Origin: an uncultured Eubacterium sp.
GTDB taxonomy: Bacteria; Bacillota_A; Clostridia; Lachnospirales; Lachnospiraceae
Assembly (NCBI GenBank): GCA_948759685.1
Contig: CAQBGY010000038.1
Coordinates: forward strand, 1 to 13,429
Length of the DNA stretch: 13,429 nt
Direction of reading: 5' to 3'
This document shows, piece by piece, positions 6,175 to 12,542 of the stretch. The translations under genes were made by a program, and so were the position numbers. The notes beneath the pieces were generated by a model. It had not been told where the DNA came from, did not search any database, and was given only the letters and a program-made list of their open reading frames with translations. Position 1 is the stretch's first letter; the number at the start of each line of letters is the position of its first letter.

Positions 6175-7149
6175 ATGAAAATAGTTATTTTAGATGCCGA
6201 AACTCTTACAATTAACAATGATATAGATTTTTCCATATTTGACCAATATGGAGACGTGACAATCTATCCCTTTACAAAAGATGAAGAAATACCAGAACGA
6301 ATAAAAGATGTAGATATTATATTATGCAATAAATCACCAATGAATCGGGAGAATCTCTGCCATGCAAAAGATTTAAAATATATTGGACTTTTTGCAACCG
6401 GTTATAACAATGTAGATTTAGAATATACCAAAGAAAAAAATATCACTGTATGTAACGCGGGAAGTTATTCCGCAGATGCGGTAACACAGCATGTGTTTGC
6501 GTTAATACTTCATTATTACAACACAATCTTCAGGTATGATAACTTTGTAAAGGAAGAGGGATGGATCCATACAAATAAGTTTTCTCCCTTTATGGAAATG
6601 AAGGAACTTTATGGAAAAACAATAGGTATCATAGGATATGGTTCTATTGGAAGAAAAGTAGCACAAGTAGCCAATGCTTTTGGAATGAATGTACTGGCAT
6701 ATAGCAGAAGTGCTTTGAAACAAACAGATAGAACAACAAAAGAGTTAAAGGAAAGTATTCAGTTTGTTGATATTGATACGCTTTTAGAAAACTCTGATAT
6801 AGTTACTGTGCATTGTCCGTTAAATAAGGATTCTGAAGAGATGTGTGATATGGCATTTTTTAAAAAAATGAAAAAAGACAGCCTGTTTATTAATACATCA
6901 CGTGGAGGTGTAGTAAACGAGGGGGATTTACTTGAGGCTCTAAACAATAATATCATAAGATGGGCAGCTTTGGATGTTATTGATAAAGAGCCGATGACGT
7001 CTGATTGTCAGTTATTAAAAGCGAAAAACATTATTATAACTCCTCATGCTGCATGGGCTCCAGTGGAGACTAGAACGAGGCTGATAAAAATCGTTTCAGA
7101 AAATTTAAAAAAATGGCTTGCAGGAACACCCATAAATGTTATAGAATAG
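6175..7149 (+). CDS. D-isomer-specific 2-hydroxyacid dehydrogenase (glycerate dehydrogenase-like)
   Basis: NAD(P)-dependent oxidoreductase interconverting a 2-oxoacid and a D-2-hydroxyacid. The closest subgroup by eye is hydroxypyruvate reductase / glycerate dehydrogenase; the exact substrate cannot be read from the sequence. Seen: N-terminal substrate domain with GLFATGYNNVDLE, Rossmann loop GYGSIG (154-159) after KTIGIIGYG, and the catalytic set R243 (NTSRGGVVNE), E272 (DVIDKEP) and H291 (TPHAAW). 324 aa, the usual length. ATG 6175 follows GGAGG at 6166-6170. A longer frame from 6136 would start inside the upstream repeat and is rejected. No clear promoter is visible between the repeat and the gene, and no clear terminator follows it. 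Confidence 0.9.
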   Translation: MKIVILDAETLTINNDIDFSIFDQYGDVTIYPFTKDEEIPERIKDVDIILCNKSPMNRENLCHAKDLKYIGLFATGYNNVDLEYTKEKNITVCNAGSYSADAVTQHVFALILHYYNTIFRYDNFVKEEGWIHTNKFSPFMEMKELYGKTIGIIGYGSIGRKVAQVANAFGMNVLAYSRSALKQTDRTTKELKESIQFVDIDTLLENSDIVTVHCPLNKDSEEMCDMAFFKKMKKDSLFINTSRGGVVNEGDLLEALNNNIIRWAALDVIDKEPMTSDCQLLKAKNIIITPHAAWAPVETRTRLIKIVSENLKKWLAGTPINVIE

Positions 7150-7164
7150 AGAGCAAGAGGGGTG

Positions 7165-7224
7165 TTGGATTTTGACACAGATCTAGTACAATTATTAGAG
7201 GAGAGAAACTCGTTTATAATTGTA
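7165..7224 (+). promoter_or_regulatory. promoter region and dyad upstream of the first secreted protein
   Basis: A dyad TACAATTAT (7187-7195) / ATAATTGTA (7216-7224) with a 20-nt centre overlaps a TATAAT at 7215-7220; a weak -35 TTATTA lies 17 nt before it (7192-7197). An alternative is TTGGAT (7165-7170), 16 nt, TACAAT (7187-7192). A TTGACA at 7172-7177 has no good -10. Which one is used is not decided by sequence. Confidence 0.4.
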
Positions 7225-7258
7225 TGACAAAATTTATATTTTTTAAGGAGGAACAATC

Positions 7259-8131
7259 ATGAGAAGATTGGCAAAAAAAATTGCGGCATCAATCATGGCT
7301 CTTACTCTTGTAGTAGCTATGGGAACAACATGTTTTGGTGCTACATGGGGAAGTTATTTTGGAGCTTCAGCAGGATGGTATGAAGGAGCAGAAGGACAGC
7401 TTACAGCAAATAAGGCTGATGGATTTACAGCAAAGATGGCTACAGTAGGCTGGGGTGGTGTCTGGGGAGCTCAGGTATTCATGGATCAGAAACAGAACAC
7501 ATCTGGAAAAGTATCTGTAAAGAAAGGTAAGAAATACACACTTACATTTACAGCAAAAGGTACAAACGTACAGAAATATGTTTATGTGAAAATCTCTGAA
7601 GGTGAAACATTAGCTTACTCAACATGGGTTAAGTTAACACCAGGTAAGACAGTTAAGTTTAACAAAACATTTAAGGCAAAAGCAAATGCAAGTACTATTT
7701 ACTTTGGTTTAGGTGGAGACTTTGGTAACAGAGAAGATACAGCAGATGATGTAGATGCAGCTATCAGATATGCAGCATTTACAAAGCAGTTCAAAAAGAA
7801 CGGACAATCAACATTAGCTGCAGAAGATGCTAATGGAGATTCAACAGCATCAATAGATATTACTGTTTCTAAGTTTGCTGTTTTAGGTGAAGCAAAAGTT
7901 AAAAAAGTTAAATCACCTAAGAAGGGCAAAGTTAAAGTAACTATTGCAAAGGCTGATGGAGCTGCTAAGTATAAAGTAAAAGTTGGTTCAAAGACAACTA
8001 CTACTAAAAAAACTACAGTTACAGTAAAAGCAAAAGCTGGAAAGAAAGTAAAAGTACAGGTTGCACCAGTAAGCAAGTCAGGTGCAGTAGGTGCTTGGTC
8101 AGCAAAGAAAACTGTAAAAGTTAAAAAATAA
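7259..8131 (+). CDS. secreted CBM4/9-like protein with lysine-rich Fn3-like C-terminus
   Basis: Exported protein of unproven function, 290 aa. Seen: signal peptide (MRRLAKK, hydrophobic core, likely cut after A28, CFGA). Residues about 29-205 are an aromatic-rich beta-sandwich-like segment (WGSYFG, GWGGVWGAQVFMDQ, GKKYTLTFTAKG, TIYFGLGGDFGN) resembling carbohydrate-binding modules of the CBM4/9 type. No glycosidase motif is present. The last ~79 residues form an Fn3-like domain (VKVTIAKADGAAKYKVKV ... GAWSAKKTVKVKK) in which I count 26 lysines and one acidic residue. There is no LPXTG motif, SLH domain or transmembrane anchor, so charge-based retention on the wall is a plausible guess. Start follows AAGGAGG. 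Codon use (AAA/AAG, ACA, GCA) suggests high expression. Paralogues at 11338 and 12543. Fold assignment is tentative; sugar ligand unknown. Confidence 0.75.
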   Translation: MRRLAKKIAASIMALTLVVAMGTTCFGATWGSYFGASAGWYEGAEGQLTANKADGFTAKMATVGWGGVWGAQVFMDQKQNTSGKVSVKKGKKYTLTFTAKGTNVQKYVYVKISEGETLAYSTWVKLTPGKTVKFNKTFKAKANASTIYFGLGGDFGNREDTADDVDAAIRYAAFTKQFKKNGQSTLAAEDANGDSTASIDITVSKFAVLGEAKVKKVKSPKKGKVKVTIAKADGAAKYKVKVGSKTTTTKKTTVTVKAKAGKKVKVQVAPVSKSGAVGAWSAKKTVKVKK

Positions 8132-8158
8132 TCGCATAGACAATGAGTCGAGCGGCTA

Positions 8159-8223
8159 TACATAACAAAAAGACAGACATACCCCATGCTCGCATGGAGT
8201 TATGTCTGTCTTTTTGTTATGTA
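8159..8223 (+). terminator. very long terminator hairpin
   Basis: A perfect 23-bp stem (8159-8181 with 8201-8223) is topped by CCATGC-TC-GCATGG (8184-8197). The descending arm holds CTTTTTG. It closes the gene ending at 8131 and, being symmetric, could work in both directions. Confidence 0.8.
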
Positions 8224-8246
8224 GCATACATTCGACGAATGTATGC
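8224..8246. repeat. palindrome in the intergenic hairpin cluster
   Basis: GCATACATTC-GAC-GAATGTATGC, a 10-bp perfect stem beginning one base after the terminator stem and running into the first 52-bp hairpin repeat. No function assigned. Confidence 0.65.
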
Positions 8247-8296
8247 GTGCTAATTGATTACGAAAGTAATCAATTAGATAGACGCGAAGAAAAAGT
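8245..8296. repeat. 52-bp hairpin repeat, copy 1
   Basis: GCGTGC, then the perfect 12-bp stem CTAATTGATTAC-GAAA-GTAATCAATTAG (8250-8277), then the conserved tail AGACGCGAAGAAAAAGT (8280-8296). GCGT (8245-8248) can also pair with ACGC (8282-8285) as an outer stem. The GAAA loop closed by C-G is a very stable tetraloop type. Confidence 0.8.
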
Positions 8297-8326
8297 AAAA
8301 GAAGAAATATAGGATAGAAAATGTAC

Positions 8327-8378
8327 GCATGCTTATTGATTACGAAAGTAATCAATAAGGCAGACGCGAAGAAAAAGT
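8327..8378. repeat. 52-bp hairpin repeat, copy 2
   Basis: Same layout 82 bp further on: stem CTTATTGATTAC-GAAA-GTAATCAATAAG (8332-8359) and the identical 17-nt tail (8362-8378). Relative to copy 1, the A8252-T8275 pair is T8334-A8357 here, a compensatory change. The outer 4-bp stem is weakened. About 30 nt of AT-rich sequence separates the copies. Confidence 0.8.
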
Positions 8379-8432
8379 TATTATACATTCAATCCGAAAA
8401 GACGAGAAAAGTCGATATAGGTCGAACGATTT

Positions 8433-8469
8433 TTTACATATTTTGGGAAAAATAGAGTATAATTATAAT
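8433..8469 (+). promoter_or_regulatory. probable promoter of the SSB-like gene
   Basis: Two overlapping options: TTTACA (8433-8438) with TATAAT at 8458-8463 (19-nt spacer), or TTGGGA (8443-8448) with TATAAT at 8464-8469 (15-nt spacer). Neither spacer is ideal. It lies downstream of the hairpin repeats, so these are not in the leader RNA. Confidence 0.45.
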
Positions 8470-8513
8470 GATAAAAAAATAATAAACCAAAGTATGGTAA
8501 AGGGGGAAATACA

Positions 8514-9143
8514 ATGATTGACAAAGTTATTGAAAACAACAGAGTAAGTATTATAGGGGAAATTGTTTCAGAATTCAGATTCAGCCATGAAGTTTTTGGT
8601 GAAGGGTTCTACATAGTAGATGTATCTGTGGATCGCTTAAGTGAATTAACAGATATAATTCCATTAATGGTTTCAGAGCGTCTAGTTGATATTAATGAAG
8701 ATTATCAGGGAAGATTAGTAGAGGTATCAGGTCAGTTTAGATCTTATAATCGTCATGAGGGAACAAAGAATAAATTAGTGCTTTCAATATTTGTTAGAGA
8801 ATGGGAAGAAGTAGAAGAGAATCTAGAGGTAGGAAAGACTAATCAAATTTTTCTTGATGGATATATATGTAAATCACCTATATATAGAAAAACGCCATTA
8901 GGAAGAGAAATTGCAGATTTACTGATTGCAGTTAACAGACCATATGGTAAATCTGATTATATTCCATGTATTGCATGGGGAAGAAATGCCAGATATGCAT
9001 CCACTTTTGAAGTAGGAGGACATGTACAGATATGGGGAAGGGTACAGAGTCGCGAGTATGTGAAAAAAATAAATGAGGAAGAAAGTGAAAAACATGTAGC
9101 CTATGAAGTGTCAGTAAGTAAATTAGAATATATTGAGGATTAG
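8514..9143 (+). CDS. tandem OB-fold single-stranded DNA-binding-like protein
   Basis: 209 aa, cytoplasmic (no signal peptide). Seen: two similar halves. The first begins NRVSIIGEIVSEFRFSHEVFGEGFYIVDVSV and continues to VSGQFRSY. The second (from about residue 108) reads NQIFLDGYICKSPIYRKTPLGREIADLLIAV, then YIPCIAWGRNARYASTFEVGGHVQIWGRVQSREYVKK, which is a clear SSB-type OB-fold pattern (AWGRNAR, GxxVxIxGRVQSR). The usual acidic SSB C-terminal tip is not obvious, the protein ending EYIED. So it is an SSB-family member built from two OB folds, not the main replicative SSB. Similar two-fold proteins are annotated as SSB in Clostridia. Start: AGGGGG before ATG 8514. It lies alone, with its own promoter and terminator, between secreted-protein genes. 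Confidence 0.75.
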   Translation: MIDKVIENNRVSIIGEIVSEFRFSHEVFGEGFYIVDVSVDRLSELTDIIPLMVSERLVDINEDYQGRLVEVSGQFRSYNRHEGTKNKLVLSIFVREWEEVEENLEVGKTNQIFLDGYICKSPIYRKTPLGREIADLLIAVNRPYGKSDYIPCIAWGRNARYASTFEVGGHVQIWGRVQSREYVKKINEEESEKHVAYEVSVSKLEYIED

Positions 9144-9154
9144 AGAGAAAGATT

Positions 9155-9194
9155 GGATTTAGCATAATGAAAATTATTGCTAAATCCTTTTTTT
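9155..9194 (+). terminator. intrinsic terminator of the SSB-like gene
   Basis: GGATTTAGCA (9155-9164) pairs with TGCTAAATCC (9178-9187). The stem extends by four pairs past a bulged T, and TTTTTTTATTT follows. Classic rho-independent terminator. Confidence 0.9.
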
Positions 9195-9266
9195 ATTTGT
9201 ATTGTTTAAACTTAAAATGTGTGATAAAGTAAATACATTAGAATAAGGTGAAATAAGGAGGAAAAA

Positions 9267-10964
9267 ATGAAAAAATTAGTATCAATTTTTTTATCAATTG
9301 CATTAGTATTTTCGGTGATATCAGTGAATAATATTTCGGTGAGTAAAATTAATGCGCAGGAAAATGATTGGAGCAGCACAGCGATAACGGTGCCAGCAGA
9401 GGGCGAATTGGTTGGTGCAGGTTATATTGATGTGGAATTTAACAATTCTATGGAAGGCTATACATACACAGTTTATCTTGATGGAGAGCCAATGTATTGG
9501 GTTGGCGATGATATTGTAAGAACTGAAATCGGAGAACAAATTACTGAGGATGCAGTTGTAAAATCTTTTACATCACAAGATAAAGGTAAGACAGAAGTAT
9601 ATACAACAAATGTTAGCAGACATGAACTTGTAGTCAAAGCTAATAATGGAAGTGATGAACAGGTTTCAGAAACACGTACGTTCTATGTATCTAAAAAAGG
9701 TATGGCTTTAGGTGGTGATATGAGTGACAAAGTTTCATTAAAGAAACTTAACTGTTCATGGTATTACAATTGGGCAACAGATGCGTTTAATAATAGTATT
9801 GATGAAGGTGTTGACCATATTCCTATGATGTGGGGAGGTGCCGATGATAATAAAGAAGGTATGGCAAATATGTCTAGCACTGCAAATTATATTTTAGGAT
9901 TTAATGAGCCAGATATTAAGACTCAAGCGGATATGTTCTTTTTTGAAGGCATTGAAACATGGAAAGAATATATATCTCCTTTAAAAATGAGAAAAGTATC
10001 GCCTGCACCAGCTGCGCCGGGAGGAGATTCTGGTTGGCTTAAGCTATTTATGAATGGTGGGTATAAATGTAGGAATCCTTGGGATGGAACTTGGGGATTA
10101 TATTCAGACTATTTAGATGATGAAACAAAAACATGGGTTGAAGGCATGGGAAATGAAGTGGATGCAGTTGTTTTGCACTATTACAGAAATCAAATTAATT
10201 TGGATGGTCTGATTGCTGCAATAAAAAATCTGTGGGAAACCTATCATAAACCTATTTGGGTTACAGAATTGTCTATTTTTGGAATAAAGGGATTAGATAC
10301 TGATCACAGCTATGAACTTCCGGAAAAGAGAGCAGCTATGGCGGAATTTGTAAAAGGTATAGTGGAGAAACTTGATGCTATTCCTTATGTAGAAAGATAC
10401 TGCTGGTTCTCATATGATATCGATAGTACAAATGAAATTGATGTTTTTAATGGTTCAGGAGCTACGGCTATGTTTGAATATGCATCAGGAGCATATACAG
10501 AACTTGGAAGATTATATTCTTCAATTGGAAATCCTGAGGGATATAAAACTGAGACGATTAGCGATGATGAAATGTTTGTGTATGTACCAGAAGAGAATAC
10601 TACAAAAGAACCTGTTACAACAACAGTACAACAGCCTGATATAAAGAACCCGGTTACAACTGTTGTTCCGGTAACTAAGAAAATGGTAAAGCCAGTAAAG
10701 GCGAAATTAAGTAAGGCTCAAAATGTTAAGAAAAGATCAGTTAAACTAACATGGAAGAAAGTTTCTGGTGCGACTAAATATCAAGTGCAATATGCCATGA
10801 ATAAAAAATTTACTAAGAAACTAAAGAGAAAGACTACAAAAAAGACTACACTAAAAATTGCTAAGCTTATAAAAAAGAAAAAATATTATTTCAGAGTAAG
10901 GGCAGTGAATAAAATAGGAAATGGAAAATGGTCAAATATAAAAAGTGTAAAAATTAAGAAATAA
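9267..10964 (+). CDS. secreted GH128-like glycoside hydrolase with lysine-rich Fn3-like C-terminus
   Basis: Exported 565-aa enzyme. Seen: signal peptide cut about A30 (INA), an Ig-like N-terminal domain (about 35-145), then a catalytic TIM-barrel core (about 146-425) of the Glyco_hydro_cc / GH128 type. Diagnostic motifs: WYYNWA, ILGFNEPD with likely acid/base E214, VSPAPAAPGG, AVVLHYY, KPIWVTELSIFG with likely nucleophile E334, and YCWFSY. Characterised GH128 enzymes are endo-beta-1,3-glucanases; that activity is inferred here. A Thr/Pro/Val-rich linker (about 435-474) leads to an Fn3-like domain (475-565: SVKLTWKKVSGATKYQVQY ... YYFRVRAVNKIGNGKWS) with many lysines, no acidic residue, and a VKIKK end. 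Start from AAGGAGG before ATG 9267; the upstream promoter is weak by eye. It probably digests beta-glucan outside the cell next to the CBM-like paralogues. Confidence 0.85.
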   Translation: MKKLVSIFLSIALVFSVISVNNISVSKINAQENDWSSTAITVPAEGELVGAGYIDVEFNNSMEGYTYTVYLDGEPMYWVGDDIVRTEIGEQITEDAVVKSFTSQDKGKTEVYTTNVSRHELVVKANNGSDEQVSETRTFYVSKKGMALGGDMSDKVSLKKLNCSWYYNWATDAFNNSIDEGVDHIPMMWGGADDNKEGMANMSSTANYILGFNEPDIKTQADMFFFEGIETWKEYISPLKMRKVSPAPAAPGGDSGWLKLFMNGGYKCRNPWDGTWGLYSDYLDDETKTWVEGMGNEVDAVVLHYYRNQINLDGLIAAIKNLWETYHKPIWVTELSIFGIKGLDTDHSYELPEKRAAMAEFVKGIVEKLDAIPYVERYCWFSYDIDSTNEIDVFNGSGATAMFEYASGAYTELGRLYSSIGNPEGYKTETISDDEMFVYVPEENTTKEPVTTTVQQPDIKNPVTTVVPVTKKMVKPVKAKLSKAQNVKKRSVKLTWKKVSGATKYQVQYAMNKKFTKKLKRKTTKKTTLKIAKLIKKKKYYFRVRAVNKIGNGKWSNIKSVKIKK

Positions 10965-10987
10965 TTGCATGATGTGATAGTAAATAT

Positions 10988-11020
10988 AAAAAGTATCTGT
11001 TAGAAACAGGTGCTTTTTAT
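10988..11020 (+). terminator. intrinsic terminator of the GH128-like gene
   Basis: AAAAAGTATCTGT (10988-11000), loop TAGAA, ACAGGTGCTTTTT (11006-11018). Thirteen pairs including two G-U; the descending arm ends in a T-run. Confidence 0.8.
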
Positions 11021-11247
11021 GTTTAGTATGATGAATTTGAATAAGTTAAAGAAAACTTTATAAAAGTAATATATTAATTTCCAAAATTTATAGAAATATA
11101 TTCAATTATTTAAAAAAAGAAAGATAATTAAGCATTCTATTAACAATTTATATAATAGAAAAATTTCTTTTTGTGTAGTTTATGTGAAAAATATACACTA
11201 ATTTAAAATAAAAAGAGTTTTATTTGTGAAAAAAATACATTTACAGA
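11021..11247. other. very AT-rich intergenic stretch, no gene seen
   Basis: About 230 bp of almost pure A/T without a reading frame preceded by a ribosome site. It includes a perfect dyad TTCTATTA-N10-TAATAGAA (11135-11160) whose right half overlaps a TATAAT (11151-11156); no good -35 lies at the right distance. It could be an upstream control region for the next gene. Confidence 0.5.
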
Positions 11248-11282
11248 TTGTATTATAAAAACGTTTATGATATAATAAACGT
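11248..11282 (+). promoter_or_regulatory. promoter with operator-like palindrome for the 11338 gene
   Basis: TTGTAT (11248-11253), 17-nt spacer, TATAAT (11271-11276). A perfect 8-bp dyad, ACGTTTAT (11261-11268) and ATAAACGT (11275-11282), covers the -10. This is the position expected for a repressor operator. It does not match the CcpA cre or PerR consensus. Confidence 0.65.
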
Positions 11283-11337
11283 AATTGAAAATGAGTGTTT
11301 TCAAGTGATGAAAAAATTTTTAGAGGAGGAATTGAAA

Positions 11338-12450
11338 ATGAGAAAGATTTTCAACAAGGCATTAGCAGGAATTACTACAGTAGCGTTAGTTGCTGCACTA
11401 TTCGTTGGAATGAATGTTACAAAATCAGTAAAGGCTGCTGAGACAGTAGCACTTCAGAAGTGGACATTTGTTCAGGGCGGTCAGTACAATCCGAGTGAAC
11501 CTGGTAATGAAGGTTACATTAATTCAGTAAAAATGAATGGAACAGATGAAACAGTTGGTGGATGGCTTAAAGGTGGAGAAGCATCAGTTAACCAGACCAA
11601 GAAAGCAACAACAGATGCAACAGGTTTTGCTATTGATATAGCAAACACAGGTTGGGATGCTCAGTGGGCAGAAAGTCCAGTAAGAATAAATCCATGGTCA
11701 ATACAGGCATTAATGGATCAGGTTAACATTATACCAGGTCATATTTATACAGTTTCTTTTAAAGCTCGTGCAACAAAAGCAAAATTTGGTTATGTAGCAT
11801 TTGGTTGTGATGTAGAAGGAACAACTCCATATGATCAAGATCCGGTTCAAGGTGATAATACGCTTATTACTTTAGGAACAACAGATAAGACATTTACATA
11901 CACATTTACAAACTGGGTATCAGCAAAGAAACTTACAACAACATTGATGTTTGGTGCATTTGATGCACAATATGATTATGCAGGAAATGATGTATCTAAT
12001 ATTATTACAGCAGTTGAAAATGGTTGGAGTGGTACTGTAACTGTAAGTGATTTTTCAATTACAGATAATGGTGAGAACCCAGAGTTTGTTCTACCACCAG
12101 AACCAGATGTTACAACAAAGCCAGATACACCAGGAACAGATAATCCAACAAAGCCAACAGTTAAGCCAACAGTAAAACCTACTACACCTGCAGTTCAGGC
12201 TAAGAAATTAGCAAAAGTTAAAAAACTTAAAGCTGTTAGCAAGAAAAAAGGAACAGTAAAGATTACTTGGAAAAAAGTAAAGAATGCTAAGAAATATCAG
12301 GTTAAAGTTGGTAAGAAGACTTATAATACTAAAAAAGTTAAATTAACAGTTAAGAAAGTTAAAAAAGGAAAAGTAGTTGTTAAGGTACGTGCTAAAGCTG
12401 CTGGATACAAGACATCTGCTTGGGCTACAAAGAAAGTAAAAGTTAAATAA
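11338..12450 (+). CDS. secreted CBM4/9-like protein with Thr/Pro linker and lysine-rich Fn3-like C-terminus
   Basis: 370 aa exported protein. Seen: signal peptide (MRKIFNK, hydrophobic core, cut near A33-A34, VKAAET). A beta-sandwich domain (about 38-250) has QKWTFVQGGQYN, FAIDIANTGWDAQWAESPVRIN, PGHIYTVSFKARATKAKFGYVAFG, FTYTFTNW, LMFGAFD and GTVTVSDFSIT; this order matches carbohydrate-binding domains of the CBM4/9 type. A P/T/K linker with a TKPTVKPTVKPT repeat (about 252-288) leads to a C-terminal Fn3-like module (289-370) in which about 40% of residues are lysine and none acidic by my count, ending KKVKVK. No catalytic motif. The frame opens at TTG 11248, but AGAGGAGG (11322-11329) fixes ATG 11338. 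A dyad overlaps its promoter. Paralogue of the 7259 protein and of the next gene. Sugar ligand unknown. Confidence 0.8.
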   Translation: MRKIFNKALAGITTVALVAALFVGMNVTKSVKAAETVALQKWTFVQGGQYNPSEPGNEGYINSVKMNGTDETVGGWLKGGEASVNQTKKATTDATGFAIDIANTGWDAQWAESPVRINPWSIQALMDQVNIIPGHIYTVSFKARATKAKFGYVAFGCDVEGTTPYDQDPVQGDNTLITLGTTDKTFTYTFTNWVSAKKLTTTLMFGAFDAQYDYAGNDVSNIITAVENGWSGTVTVSDFSITDNGENPEFVLPPEPDVTTKPDTPGTDNPTKPTVKPTVKPTTPAVQAKKLAKVKKLKAVSKKKGTVKITWKKVKNAKKYQVKVGKKTYNTKKVKLTVKKVKKGKVVVKVRAKAAGYKTSAWATKKVKVK

Positions 12451-12478
12451 TAATTGTTAATTTATTTAATAATAATTT

Positions 12479-12511
12479 ACAGTGCCCAATGCGAATGCAT
12501 TGGGTTACTGT
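12479..12511 (+). terminator. weak terminator or attenuator hairpin
   Basis: CCCAATGC (12485-12492), loop GAAT, GCATTGGG (12497-12504), extended by ACAGT/ACTGT across a small internal loop. The sequence after it (TTAGTTAAAG) has a poor T-run, so readthrough into the next gene is likely. That gene has no clear promoter of its own. Confidence 0.5.
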
Positions 12512-12542
12512 TTAGTTAAAGATATTAGGAGGAATACATATA

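Noticed and set aside
5848..6236. Minus-strand frames across the 57-bp repeats (repeating KLDNLRFSRSQG)
   Set aside because: They exist only because the repeat lacks stops in that frame; no ribosome site, and they overlap efp and the next gene.
7699..8187. 162-aa minus-strand frame under the first secreted gene
   Set aside because: It mirrors the low-complexity lysine/threonine codons of the real gene and runs into its terminator.
8224..8378. CRISPR-like array
   Set aside because: Only two units, each itself a hairpin with a long tail, AT-rich filler between, and no cas genes.
10414..10644. 76-aa plus-strand frame inside the GH128-like gene
   Set aside because: Entirely inside a well-supported gene in another frame, without a ribosome site.
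11019..11063. 14-codon frame MFSMMNLNKLKKTL after the GH128-like gene
   Set aside because: It starts in the terminator, lacks a ribosome site and is in random-looking AT-rich DNA.
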